Assembly (NCBI GenBank): GCA_016303065.1 | Contig: JAEDMJ010000011.1 | Coordinates: 1 to 51,337, forward strand | Length of the DNA: 51,337 bases | Source: Clostridiales bacterium | GTDB taxonomy: Bacteria > Bacillota > Clostridia > Oscillospirales > QAMX01 | Reading direction: 5' to 3' | Part shown: one piece after another, positions 41,502 to 49,249 of the stretch | How the letters are laid out: every line of letters begins with the position of its first letter | Position numbering within the stretch: position 1 is the stretch's first letter | Translations under genes and position numbers: made by a program | Notes under the pieces: model-generated | Databases searched by the model: none | Told to the model about the DNA's origin: nothing | The model's input: only the letters and a program-made list of their open reading frames with translations

Positions 41502-42367
41502 ACGCGACGGCAAACGGCGCCGACCTGGTCAGAAAAATTCTGCCTCCGCGCGCCTCGGAAAGCCATAAGGGAAACTACGGGACCGTGCTCTGCCTCTGCG
41601 GAAGCACCGGGTACACCGGGGCGGCTTATCTCGCCTCGTCCGCCGCAGTCCGCGGCGGAGCCGGACTTGTCTTTCTGGCCGTCCCCGAAAGCGTATACCC
41701 AATCCTGGCGGTCAAGACCGTCGAAGCGATGGCCTTTCCCGTCGCCTGCGACGAATCCGGCCGTATAACTCCCGAAGCGCTCCCCGCCGTCCTGGGCAGG
41801 CTCTCCGGGGCGGACGTTCTGGTTCTCGGCTGCGGACTCGGAAGATCCCCCGGCACGGAAGAAGCCGTACACAGGCTTGTGGCCGCCAGCGCCGTCCCCG
41901 TCGTTCTTGACGCCGACGGCATAAACGCGTTTGAAAATCATATAGATAAACTGTCGGGACGCGACCTTGTCCTGACCCCCCACGAGGGCGAGCTTGCCCG
42001 CCTCGGTTTCCGACGGAGTCCGGGAGAGTCAAGGGCTTCCGCCGCGCTGCGCTGCGCGGAAAAATTCGGAGCCGTCGTGGTTTTCAAAGGCCCCGGAACC
42101 GCCGTCGCCGCCCCCGACGGAAGACTTTTTGTCAACAGCACGGGAAATCCCGGCATGGCCCGCGGCGGAAGCGGAGATCTTCTCGCCGGGCTTACCGGCG
42201 CTTTCATCGCCCAGGGGGCGGACAGCTTTTCCGCGGCCGCCGCGGCGGTGTATGTCCACGGGTTCGCCGGCGACCTTGCCCTTCAAAAATACGGCGAAGT
42301 CGGAATGACCCCCGGAGATATGCTTGCGCTCATCCCGGAAGCGCTCCGGCTCTGCCGAGGCAGATAA
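41498..42367 (+). CDS. nnrD: ADP-dependent NAD(P)H-hydrate dehydratase
   Basis: Repairs hydrated NADH and NADPH using ADP. The 289-residue protein corresponds only to the dehydratase half (YjeF C-terminal, ribokinase-like fold); the epimerase half (NnrE) found fused in many bacteria is absent. Motifs: SHKGNYGTVLCLCGSTGYTG (about 22-41), PVVLDADGINAF, LTPHEGELARL, VVVFKGPGTAVAAPDGR and STGNPGMARGGSGDLLAGLT, which holds the catalytic Asp near residue 227. Start ATG overlaps the previous stop by 4 bases. Bacillus and Clostridium often place this gene near alr, as here. Confidence 0.95.
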   Translation: MNATANGADLVRKILPPRASESHKGNYGTVLCLCGSTGYTGAAYLASSAAVRGGAGLVFLAVPESVYPILAVKTVEAMAFPVACDESGRITPEALPAVLGRLSGADVLVLGCGLGRSPGTEEAVHRLVAASAVPVVLDADGINAFENHIDKLSGRDLVLTPHEGELARLGFRRSPGESRASAALRCAEKFGAVVVFKGPGTAVAAPDGRLFVNSTGNPGMARGGSGDLLAGLTGAFIAQGADSFSAAAAAVYVHGFAGDLALQKYGEVGMTPGDMLALIPEALRLCRGR

Positions 42368-42396
42368 TCCAAAAACAAAAAACGAGGTAAAGATCC

Positions 42397-43005
42397 GTGA
42401 AAAAACGTGTCGCCGTCACGCTTTTCACACTTATGATGCTTCTCTCCGCCTGCGGAGAGAATACCGCGCAGCACGCAGACAGAGTTTCCGCATTTTACGG
42501 TTCGCTGAGCTCATATTCCTCCGTTGCCAGCGTGACGCTCGACCACGGCGACTACCTTACGGACTATGTCCTGATCCATCGGTACTCCGAAAACACCCAT
42601 ACCGTCACCGTGAAGGAACCGCTCTCCATGGCCGGGCTCACCATGACTGCCGACGGAGAGAGTCTCGAGCTCTCTTTCGGCGACGCGGTATTTCTTCCCC
42701 AAAGCCTTGACGGAACCGGCGCTACGCCGGTAAAGCTTTTGCCGGATATGCTCGCCGCCCTTTCCACGGGGAACTACGAAGCGATATGCCTCTTTACCGA
42801 AGAAGGCAGACAGCTTCTCTCTCTGAGCGTCTGGAGCGAGGTTGACGGAGACGAGTTCATGCATCGCATCACCCTCGACACGGAAACGCTTTTGCCCGTG
42901 TCGGCGGAAGTATTTTTTGACGGAAGATCCGTCATGACCGCGAAATTCTCCGAATCCGCGGCAACCGCTCTGCCGGGAAACGACCGGCAGGGAACAAATC
43001 AGTAA
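42397..43005 (+). CDS. GerS-like lipoprotein
   Basis: Exported lipoprotein of 202 residues. The signal peptide ends in lipobox LLSAC, with the acylated cysteine at residue 19. The mature part begins with HADRVSAFYGSLSSYSSVAS and continues as a beta-rich fold (MAGLTMTADGESLELSFGD; ITLDTETLLPVSAEVFFDG), consistent with LolA-like lipoprotein folds. In Clostridioides difficile the spore germination lipoprotein GerS is encoded in an operon with an alanine racemase; here alr also follows, 12 bases after the stop, so a GerS-like role in cortex modification is plausible but rests on context and fold only. Start GTG, with GAGGTAA 8 bases upstream. Confidence 0.72.
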   Translation: MKKRVAVTLFTLMMLLSACGENTAQHADRVSAFYGSLSSYSSVASVTLDHGDYLTDYVLIHRYSENTHTVTVKEPLSMAGLTMTADGESLELSFGDAVFLPQSLDGTGATPVKLLPDMLAALSTGNYEAICLFTEEGRQLLSLSVWSEVDGDEFMHRITLDTETLLPVSAEVFFDGRSVMTAKFSESAATALPGNDRQGTNQ

Positions 43006-43017
43006 GAAGGCATTCAA

Positions 43018-44142
43018 ATGGATTTTTTGAGAAGAACCTGGGCGGAGATCGACCTCCGCGCGCTCAGAGATAATTACACTCTGCTCCGCAGCCGCATTCC
43101 CGCCTCTGCGGGGATAACCGCAGTCGTAAAAGCCGACGCCTACGGTCACGGCGCGGAAACCGTCGCACCGGAGCTGGAGGCCCTCGGCGCAAACTCTTTC
43201 GCCGTGAGCAATCTCGATGAAGCGGCAAGCCTCCGCCGCGCGGGAGTCTCCGCACCGATACTCATTCTCGGCAACACTCCCCCCGAGTACGCCGCAGAGC
43301 TTGCGGAGCTCGGAATAATGACGGCGGTGACGGATTATGAAACCGCAAAAGCCCTCTCCGACAGGGGGCAAAACGTGTCCGTACACATAAAGCTCGAGAC
43401 AGGCATGGGCCGTCTCGGCATTGCGGCGCACTCCGAAGAGCTTCTCGACGAAGCGGCAGATGAAATGAAGCGGATTTCCCGGCTTCCCGGGATAAAGGTC
43501 GCCGGAGCGTTCACGCATTTTTCAACCGCGGACGAGCCCTGCGACAGTCTGACGGAAAGGCAGTACGGGCTTTTCACGAAAGTATGCCGCAAAGCGGAAG
43601 CCCTGGGCGTTAGGCTCCCCGTCAGGCACTGCTGCAACAGCGCCGCCGCCCTTCGCCACCCGGAATTTGCCCTTGACTCCGTGAGGCTCGGCATCGTTCT
43701 TTACGGATGCGTTCCGGACAGTTCCGCTGAGTCAATTTTCTCCGGCGTCGGTCTGAGGCCGGTCATGACACTGAAATCCGTCGTTTCCCAGGTCAGAAAA
43801 TACCCTGCCGGCGCCACCGTCAGCTACGGCGCCAAAAAGCTCGAAAGAGAAGCCGACATCGCCGTCGTGTGTCTCGGCTATGCCGACGGCTTCGGCCGCA
43901 ACCTTTCCGACAGGGGGATCGCTCTGATCGGCGGAAAAGTCTGTCCGGTCGTCGGAAGGGTCTGCATGGATATGACGATGTTCGATGTGACCGGGCTCGG
44001 CGTCCGTCCCGGCGACGAGGCCGTTATAATCGGCGAAGGGCTCAGCGCCGAGCATGTCGCCATGCTCTCCGGGACCATCAATTACGAACTGCTCTGCCGC
44101 GTCGGAAGAAGAGTCCCCCGCGTTTTTCTGAACGCAAAATAG
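43018..44142 (+). CDS. alr: Alanine racemase
   Basis: PLP-dependent interconversion of L- and D-alanine, supplying D-Ala for peptidoglycan. The 374-residue enzyme is full length. The PLP lysine is K38 in AVVKADAYGHG and the catalytic tyrosine is Y271 in VSYGAKK; HFSTAD, NSAAALRHP, RLGIVLYG and GRVCMDMTMFDVT, close to the second active site, are all conserved. SD AAGAAGG lies 6 bases before the ATG. Neighbours are the GerS-like lipoprotein upstream and a MazF-type RNase downstream, the arrangement common in Firmicutes (alr then ndoA). Confidence 0.97.
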   Translation: MDFLRRTWAEIDLRALRDNYTLLRSRIPASAGITAVVKADAYGHGAETVAPELEALGANSFAVSNLDEAASLRRAGVSAPILILGNTPPEYAAELAELGIMTAVTDYETAKALSDRGQNVSVHIKLETGMGRLGIAAHSEELLDEAADEMKRISRLPGIKVAGAFTHFSTADEPCDSLTERQYGLFTKVCRKAEALGVRLPVRHCCNSAAALRHPEFALDSVRLGIVLYGCVPDSSAESIFSGVGLRPVMTLKSVVSQVRKYPAGATVSYGAKKLEREADIAVVCLGYADGFGRNLSDRGIALIGGKVCPVVGRVCMDMTMFDVTGLGVRPGDEAVIIGEGLSAEHVAMLSGTINYELLCRVGRRVPRVFLNAK

Positions 44143-44301
44143 CTTCCCCCGCACCCGGCCGCCCTTTCGGAATAGAATGGTACAGGGGGCATGCCGCGGA
44201 AATAAAAAACAAAAAAGGCGGCTTCCATGTTTAGAACCCTCCGATAATTGGCACAATAGCTTCGGACCCGATCCGAATAAATTTACCGGAGCGTGAAACA
44301 A

Positions 44302-44661
44302 GTGGAACAGAGCGTCAGAAGGGGCGACATCTTTTACGCCGACCTGAGCCCCGTAGTGGGCAGCGAACAGGGCGGCGTCCGGCCCGTACTGATAGTACAA
44401 AACGATGTCGGAAACAAATACAGCCCGACTGTGATCGCCGCAGCGATCACGTCGCAGACAAACAAAGCGAAGCTTCCGACGCACATCGAACTCACAGGTC
44501 AGACCTGCGGGCTTTCGCGGGACAGCGTCGTGCTTCTTGAACAGATCCGTACGATCGACAAACGAAGACTGAAGGAACACATGGGCCGCATCGACGACGG
44601 ACTCATGAACCGAATCGACGGCGCGCTCGCCGTCAGCTTCGGGCTTGAAACAACCTTATAA
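44302..44661 (+). CDS. MazF/NdoA (PemK-like) endoribonuclease, no adjacent antitoxin
   Basis: A 119-residue mRNA interferase of the MazF type, an endoribonuclease that cuts short sequence motifs in mRNA. The N-terminus RRGDIFYADLSPVVGSEQGG and the RPVLIVQND, PTHIEL and VLLEQIRTIDKRRL segments are typical of B. subtilis NdoA relatives, including the conserved Arg and Ser/Thr catalytic positions. GTG 44302 is preferred: GGAG lies 10 bases upstream, while GTG 44293 is only 2 bases after it. The usual CopG-type antitoxin (ndoAI) would sit between alr and this gene, but the 159-base gap holds no room or reading frame for it. Downstream, after 28 bases, comes a secreted protein gene. Confidence 0.93.
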   Translation: MEQSVRRGDIFYADLSPVVGSEQGGVRPVLIVQNDVGNKYSPTVIAAAITSQTNKAKLPTHIELTGQTCGLSRDSVVLLEQIRTIDKRRLKEHMGRIDDGLMNRIDGALAVSFGLETTL

Positions 44662-44689
44662 ACTCAAAAGAAAGGTTAGGTCACCTGCA

Positions 44690-45310
44690 ATGAAAAAAAG
44701 GCGTGCTGTCTTACTTACTGTCGGACTGATACTTGTGCTCGCCGTTTCCGGCGGACTTTTTGCCCTTGCAAGCGGAGAGGGCACCGCATCCGACCCGCTC
44801 ATCACCAAGAGCTATCTGGAAGAAAAGTTCCAGCCCAGCGTCGAAGCGCTTATCGACGCGGCTGTTGCCGAAGCGGCGAAAACCGAAGCCGCAAATCTTG
44901 ACTCAGTGCTTGCCGACTACAAGTCACAGCTCACCGCCATTGTGGATGAATTCAACACCGAGACGGGCAGCGCGCTCGAAAACGAAGCCTATGTCGCCCT
45001 TCTCGAATCAGCCATAAACGAGCGTCTGATGTCAGTGGAGGTCTCCGCCTCCTCTGACGCGGACGTGTTCCGCACGGTGAGCGTCGCCTCCGGTCAGACC
45101 CTCGTCTGCTCCGACGGAGCGGAGCTGTTCCTCCGCAGCGGAAGCGCCGTCTGCGTTGCCGGGCTTTTGGATGTTCCCGCCGGAAGCGAGCTTTACGACG
45201 GCGCCGGGCTTGAACAAAACACCCTCTACATATCCGCCGGGGACGGATGCGGGCTTACCGCGTCGGAAGCTTCCTCGGTCTTCATCCGCGGAAGCTATAC
45301 TCTGGAATAA
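44690..45310 (+). CDS. Secreted protein sharing a module with the dockerin protein
   Basis: A 206-residue protein with an N-terminal signal peptide or anchor (MKKRRAVLLTVGLILVLAVS, ending near AS at 28). A GTASDPLITKSYLEE segment follows, then an Ala/Glu-rich helical stretch of about 70 residues and a C-terminal beta-rich module (RTVSVASGQTLVCSDGAELF, then LRSGSAVCVAG). The DPLIT segment and the C-terminal module match residues near 33 and 110-195 of the dockerin protein at 3229-4737. I do not recognise a characterised family. ATG 44690 is preferred to an in-frame start at 44645, which lies inside the mazF gene; AGG 9 bases upstream serves as SD. It ends at a strong terminator. Confidence 0.75.
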   Translation: MKKRRAVLLTVGLILVLAVSGGLFALASGEGTASDPLITKSYLEEKFQPSVEALIDAAVAEAAKTEAANLDSVLADYKSQLTAIVDEFNTETGSALENEAYVALLESAINERLMSVEVSASSDADVFRTVSVASGQTLVCSDGAELFLRSGSAVCVAGLLDVPAGSELYDGAGLEQNTLYISAGDGCGLTASEASSVFIRGSYTLE

Positions 45311-45322
45311 TCCAAACGGACG

Positions 45323-45376
45323 CAAAAGCGGCTTTCTCAGTTCTCGCGAAAAGCGCTGCAGAGAAAGCCGCTTTTG
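45323..45376 (+). terminator. Intrinsic terminator after DPLIT-module gene
   Basis: A 16-bp perfect stem (45323-45338 with 45361-45376) with a 22-base loop, ending in TTTTG. It closes the 40962-45310 gene run. Confidence 0.8.
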
Positions 45377-45582
45377 TATGCTTTTCCGCCGAACTCCGAT
45401 GAGAAATTGGCGGTGGTCATATGATAACGCATTGCGATCAATCACGCTTGAACAGAAATGTTCGGGCGTTTCTTTCATATGTGAATAGAAACAGTTACAT
45501 TTTTGTTATATGCTTTATTTATGCAGATAGCAAAATGAGATAATAATAGAAACTTTGAAGTTTACGGACAGGAGAAACGTAT

Positions 45583-45660
45583 ATGAATAAAAAGATAATC
45601 TGAATTCTGCTGGCAGCATTGCCATGTATATCTGAAGATTGTCATATACAAACAATCTCA
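45583..45660 (+). pseudogene. Remnant of a signal-peptide gene with early stop
   Basis: Behind a good SD (CAGGAG, 8 bases) ATG 45583 reads MNKKII, then TGA at 45601, then ILLAALPCISEDCH in the same frame. This is the shape of a lipoprotein or secretion signal interrupted by one stop codon. Nothing coding is visible afterwards before the GluQ-RS gene end at 45671. The region 45377-45670 is AT-richer than its neighbours and otherwise holds nothing I can identify. Confidence 0.4.
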
Positions 45661-45670
45661 GTGATTCATC

Positions 45671-46600
45671 TCAGTCCAGAAGACAGCCGCAGAAATCGCG
45701 CCCAAGCTCCACGTCGTTTTTGGAAAGCTTTTCCGGCCTGAATTCCGCGGCAAGCTCCTTTGCCGACACCGGTTCGGAACGGTCTATGAGCCCGCCCCGG
45801 AACGCAAGCTCACCGATCATCCTTTCCGGACAAATGACCTTTCTGAGCTCACCCAGATCGAGATCCAGATCCCTTTTGGAAAGCTTTCGCCCCCCGGGTC
45901 CCAACAGCATCGGAACGTGCATATATTCCGGCGGAGTTCCGCCGAGAAGCTTCGTAAGGTATATCTGCCGCGGCGCCGACCCCAAAAGGTCGCACCCGCG
46001 GACGACCTCAGTCACTCCGCCTTCGATGTCGTCGACCACCACCGCAAGCTGATAGGCAAATGTTCCGTCGGCCTTTTTCAGAACGAAGTCCCCGCACTCC
46101 CGCGCAAGGTTTTCGCTCCTTTCGCCGTAAACCCCGTCAACAAACGAAACTGTCATGTCCGGCACGCGCAGACGGTAGGACGGCGGAGTCCGTTTTTCCG
46201 CCCTCTGCGCCGCCGTAAGCCCGCGGCAGGTCCCGGGGTATATCCAATGCCCGTCGGAAGCGTGCGGCGCGCGCGCAGCGTTCAGACTGCCCCGGGTGCA
46301 CCAGCAGGGAAACACCAGCCCCATGTCCGCAAGCCGGTCCAGCTTTTCCTGGTACACCGCGCCCCTGTACCTTTGCGGCTCCGCCTCAATATCCCACTCC
46401 AGCCCCAGCCACTTAAGATCGCTCCGTATGAGCTCGGCAAACTCTTCGGTGCACCTGACAGTGTCCAGATCTTCTATGCGGAGAATTACCGCCCCGTTCT
46501 TTGACCTTGCCGAAAGCCATGCCATCAAAAACGCAAATACATTTCCCGGGTGCATTCTCCCGCTGGGACTCGGCGCAAGCCTCCCTGTCGGCGTGCTCAT
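45671..46600 (-). CDS. gluQ: Glutamyl-queuosine tRNA(Asp) synthetase
   Basis: A 309-residue GluRS-like enzyme without the anticodon-binding domain, which attaches glutamate to queuosine-34 of tRNA-Asp. The HIGH-type motif is LAPSPSGRMHPGN (about 8-20), followed by ILRIEDLD. The zinc site typical of this subfamily is present: CWCTRGSLN and YPGTCRG. The KMSKS-type motif is GRKLSKRD (near 242). SD GGCGGAG lies 9 bases before ATG. It fits with tgt at 15033 as a second queuosine step. It is transcribed towards the 45.4-45.7 kb remnant region and away from groES. Confidence 0.93.
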   Translation of the reverse strand: MSTPTGRLAPSPSGRMHPGNVFAFLMAWLSARSKNGAVILRIEDLDTVRCTEEFAELIRSDLKWLGLEWDIEAEPQRYRGAVYQEKLDRLADMGLVFPCWCTRGSLNAARAPHASDGHWIYPGTCRGLTAAQRAEKRTPPSYRLRVPDMTVSFVDGVYGERSENLARECGDFVLKKADGTFAYQLAVVVDDIEGGVTEVVRGCDLLGSAPRQIYLTKLLGGTPPEYMHVPMLLGPGGRKLSKRDLDLDLGELRKVICPERMIGELAFRGGLIDRSEPVSAKELAAEFRPEKLSKNDVELGRDFCGCLLD

Positions 46601-46805
46601 ATTTCCGACTCCGCCCTTCTATGTGCTTTTCCGCCAAAGCCCGCGGCCTCCGGCGGCATTTTATATATTTTACAGTTAAAAAATGCCGTTGTCAACGCCT
46701 GTAAAATCACACTCTTCACCCTTATTTTCCCGTTTTTTCTCTTTGTTTCAGGAGTTTTTTGACAAATCTGTGAAATATTCCAAATTCAAACGCCTCACAG
46801 CCGCC

Positions 46806-46845
46806 AATTTTGGTCAATCTGGTTATTGTAAATTAGACCAAATTT
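46806..46845. repeat. Inverted repeat upstream of groES
   Basis: AATTTTGGTC (46806-46815) and GACCAAATTT (46836-46845) are inverted around 20 bases that contain the groESL -35 box. The pair could be a second operator in addition to CIRCE; no regulator is known for it. Confidence 0.5.
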
Positions 46846-46854
46846 GACTATTAT
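46826..46854 (+). promoter_or_regulatory. Promoter of groES-groEL
   Basis: TTGTAA (46826-46831), 17-base spacer, TATTAT (46849-46854). Transcription would begin near 46861, at the CIRCE element. Confidence 0.65.
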
Positions 46855-46862
46855 ATATAGCG

Positions 46863-46889
46863 TTAGCACTCAAGGTTGTTGAGTGCTAA
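46863..46889. promoter_or_regulatory. CIRCE element (HrcA operator)
   Basis: A perfect 9-9-9 arrangement: TTAGCACTC, nine bases, GAGTGCTAA. It lies between the promoter and groES, the standard site where HrcA represses chaperonin transcription until heat shock. Confidence 0.97.
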
Positions 46890-46929
46890 TACAAAGAAGT
46901 AAATCACCTACTCAAGGGAGGAATTAAAA

Positions 46930-47214
46930 ATGACACTGAAACCTTTGGCTGACCGCGTCGTCATCAAGATGGTCGAGACTGAGGAAAAAACCAAAAGCGG
47001 AATTATTCTTACCGGCTCTGCAAAAGAGAAGCCGCAGGTTGCCGAGATAATCGCCGTCGGTCCCGGCGGCATTGTCGACGGCAAGGACGTCGTCATGTAC
47101 GTCAAGCCCGGCGACAAGGTTATCACCAGCAAGTACGCGGGCACCGAAGTCAAGCTCGACGGCGAGGAATACTCCATCGTCCGTCAGAACGATATACTCG
47201 CGATCGTTGAGTAA
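46930..47214 (+). CDS. groES: Co-chaperonin GroES
   Basis: A 94-residue co-chaperonin that forms the heptameric lid of GroEL. Full family length, with LKPLADRVVIKMVETEEKT at the start, the mobile loop GIILTGSAKEKPQ, the VGPGGIVDG turn and the end DILAIVE. SD GGAGG lies 8 bases before ATG. First gene of the CIRCE-controlled operon; groEL follows 34 bases later. Confidence 0.98.
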   Translation: MTLKPLADRVVIKMVETEEKTKSGIILTGSAKEKPQVAEIIAVGPGGIVDGKDVVMYVKPGDKVITSKYAGTEVKLDGEEYSIVRQNDILAIVE

Positions 47215-47248
47215 TCAAAAAAAGTTTTTTTAACAGGAGGAAACAACA

Positions 47249-48883
47249 ATGGCTAAGAAGCTTATTTACGGCGAAGAAGCCCGCCGCGCTCTGGGCGCAG
47301 GCGTTGACAAAGTCGCCGACACCGTAAAGATCACAATGGGCCCCAAGGGCAGAAACGTCGTTCTCGACAAGAAGTTCGGCGCTCCGATGATCATTAACGA
47401 CGGCGTCACCATCGCCAAGGAGATCGAACTCGAAGACAGATTTGAAAACATGGGCGCGCAGCTTCTCAAGGAAGTCGCCACCAAGACCAACGACATCGCC
47501 GGCGACGGCACCACCACCGCCACCGTCCTTGCCCAGGCGCTCGTTCACGAGGGTCTGAAGAACCTGGCCGCCGGCGCGAACCCGGTCATCATGAAGAAGG
47601 GCGTCAGCGCCGCCGTCGAAGCCGCCATCGCGTCCATCAAAGAGAATTCCGTCGCCGTTTCCGGCAGCTCCGACATCGCCAAAGTCGCCTCCATCAGCTC
47701 CGGCGACGAGTTCATCGGCAAGCTGATCGCCGAGGCAATGGATAAGGTCTCCAACGACGGTGTCATCACCGTGGAAGAGTCCAAGACCGCCGAGACCTAT
47801 TCCGAAGTTGTCGAGGGCATGCAGTTCGACCGCGGATTCATCTCCCCCTACATGGTCACCGACAACGACAAGATGGAAGCCGTCATTGACGACGCCTACA
47901 TCCTCATCACCGACAAGAAGATCTCCAGCATTCAGGACATCCTGCCCCTGCTCAACCAGATCGCCCAGGCCGGCAAGAAGCTTGTCATCATTGCCGAGGA
48001 TGTCGAAGGCGAAGCTCTCGCCACCCTCATCGTCAACAAGCTCCGCGGCACTCTCAACTGCGTCTGCGTCAAGGCTCCGGGCTTCGGCGACCGCCGCAAG
48101 GAAATGCTCAAGGACATCGCCATCCTGACCGCCGGCGAAGTCATCTCCGAAGAGCTCGGCCTCGATCTCAAGGAGACCGACATGAGCCAGCTGGGCCGCG
48201 CCAAGCAGGTCAAGATCACCAAAGAGAACACGATCATCGTCGACGGCGCAGGCAATGCCGACGACATCAAGGCCCGCATCGGCCAGATCAAGGCTCAGAT
48301 CGAAGTCACCACTTCCGATTTCGACAAGGAAAAGCTCCAGGAGCGTCTTGCCAAGCTGTCCGGCGGCGTAGCCGTCATCAAGGTCGGCGCTGCGACCGAG
48401 ACCGAGATGAAGGAGAAGAAGCTCCGCATCGAGGACGCTCTCAACGCCACCCGCGCGGCCGTTGAAGAGGGCATTGTCGCCGGCGGCGGCACAGCCTATA
48501 TCAACGCCATCGCGGCCGTTGAAAAGCTCATCAAGACCACCGAAGGCGACGAGCGCACCGGCGTCCGTTCCGTCATCAAGGCCCTTGAAGCTCCGATCAG
48601 ACAGATCTCCGCTAACGCCGGCGTCGACGGCAGCATCATTCTCGACAAGGTCAAGAGCTCCCGCAAGATCGGCTTCGGCTATGACGCCCTCAACGGCGTT
48701 TACTGCGACATGATCAAGGCCGGCATCGTCGATCCCGCCAAGGTCACCCGTTCCGCGCTTCAGAACGCGGCCAGCGTTTCCAGCATGATCCTCACCACCG
48801 AGGCTCTTGTCGGAGACATCCCCGAACCCGCACCGGCCCCCGCAGCAGGCGGCGGCATGGGCGGCGACATGGGAATGTATTGA
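47249..48883 (+). CDS. groEL: Chaperonin GroEL
   Basis: A 544-residue class I chaperonin that folds proteins in an ATP-dependent double ring with GroES. All landmarks are present: MGPKGRNVVLDKKFGAP, the ATP motif GDGTTTATVLAQA (about 86-98), VEEGIVAGGGTAYINAI, and the Gly/Met-rich C-terminus ending GGGMGGDMGMY. SD CAGGAGG lies 10 bases before ATG. The coding strand has extreme C/G third-position bias, consistent with high expression, and creates very long spurious antisense frames. It ends at a strong terminator. Confidence 0.99.
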   Translation: MAKKLIYGEEARRALGAGVDKVADTVKITMGPKGRNVVLDKKFGAPMIINDGVTIAKEIELEDRFENMGAQLLKEVATKTNDIAGDGTTTATVLAQALVHEGLKNLAAGANPVIMKKGVSAAVEAAIASIKENSVAVSGSSDIAKVASISSGDEFIGKLIAEAMDKVSNDGVITVEESKTAETYSEVVEGMQFDRGFISPYMVTDNDKMEAVIDDAYILITDKKISSIQDILPLLNQIAQAGKKLVIIAEDVEGEALATLIVNKLRGTLNCVCVKAPGFGDRRKEMLKDIAILTAGEVISEELGLDLKETDMSQLGRAKQVKITKENTIIVDGAGNADDIKARIGQIKAQIEVTTSDFDKEKLQERLAKLSGGVAVIKVGAATETEMKEKKLRIEDALNATRAAVEEGIVAGGGTAYINAIAAVEKLIKTTEGDERTGVRSVIKALEAPIRQISANAGVDGSIILDKVKSSRKIGFGYDALNGVYCDMIKAGIVDPAKVTRSALQNAASVSSMILTTEALVGDIPEPAPAPAAGGGMGGDMGMY

Positions 48884-48914
48884 TCTTCCCGTTCCGTCAA
48901 AAAAAGCTGAAACT

Positions 48915-48956
48915 GCGCCGCAGATACTCTTTTGGAGTATCTGCGGCGCTTTTTTC
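48915..48956 (+). terminator. Intrinsic terminator of groESL
   Basis: A 15-bp perfect stem (48915-48929 with 48935-48949), 5-base loop TTTTG, then seven T. Confidence 0.95.
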
Positions 48957-49020
48957 ATACGCTTTCCGGCATTTGCCATCCTCGGCGGATCCAATGTTGC
49001 TAAATTTTTTTGTGAAATCA

Positions 49021-49227
49021 ATGGGGTTGGATTTTCACCATATTGAATACCTGTTTTTCCGGATTCAAATGGTTTTTCCGGATTCGCAGGTGTTTTTGAT
49101 ACAACTTTTTGTATTGTTGTTGCGATAGTATTTTCAATCTAATTTCCTGTATGCGACAAATTTTTCGCTATATAGGCAGCACCGGCAGCGTATTTGTCCA
49201 CCAAAGGCAATGCTTGCCGGTGTGATC
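49021..49227 (-). pseudogene. Broken C-terminal remnant of a polymorphic toxin cassette, third position
   Basis: One minus-strand frame reads protein-like sequence from the 24-bp repeat onwards: QALPLVDKYAAGAAYIAKNL, then SHTGN, one TAG stop, then IENTIATTIQKVVSKTPANP and EKPFESGKTGIQYGENPTP, running towards the groEL terminator. One substitution would remove the stop. There is no start codon and no SD. A tandem GTTTTTCCGGATTC pair with a 19-bp period (49053-49066 and 49072-49085) lies inside. It resembles the linker part of a toxin tip left behind after displacement; identity as toxin is inferred from position after an immunity gene. Confidence 0.4.
49203..49226. repeat. 24-bp imperfect direct repeat, copy A
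   Basis: It matches 49941-49964 at 20 of 24 positions, all four differences being transitions. It lies 23 bases after the DUF5071-like immunity gene stop. Confidence 0.65.
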
Positions 49228-49249
49228 CCTTTACGCTTCAGGATTGACT

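Noticed and set aside
47150..49021. 623-codon minus-strand frame opposite groEL
   Set aside because: A shadow of the strongly biased groEL codons; low-complexity Asp/Gly/Leu/Val composition, no domain.
49052..49088. Two GTTTTTCCGGATTC copies as the beginning of a CRISPR-like array
   Set aside because: Only two short units with a 19-bp period, lying inside a coding remnant; no spacer structure.
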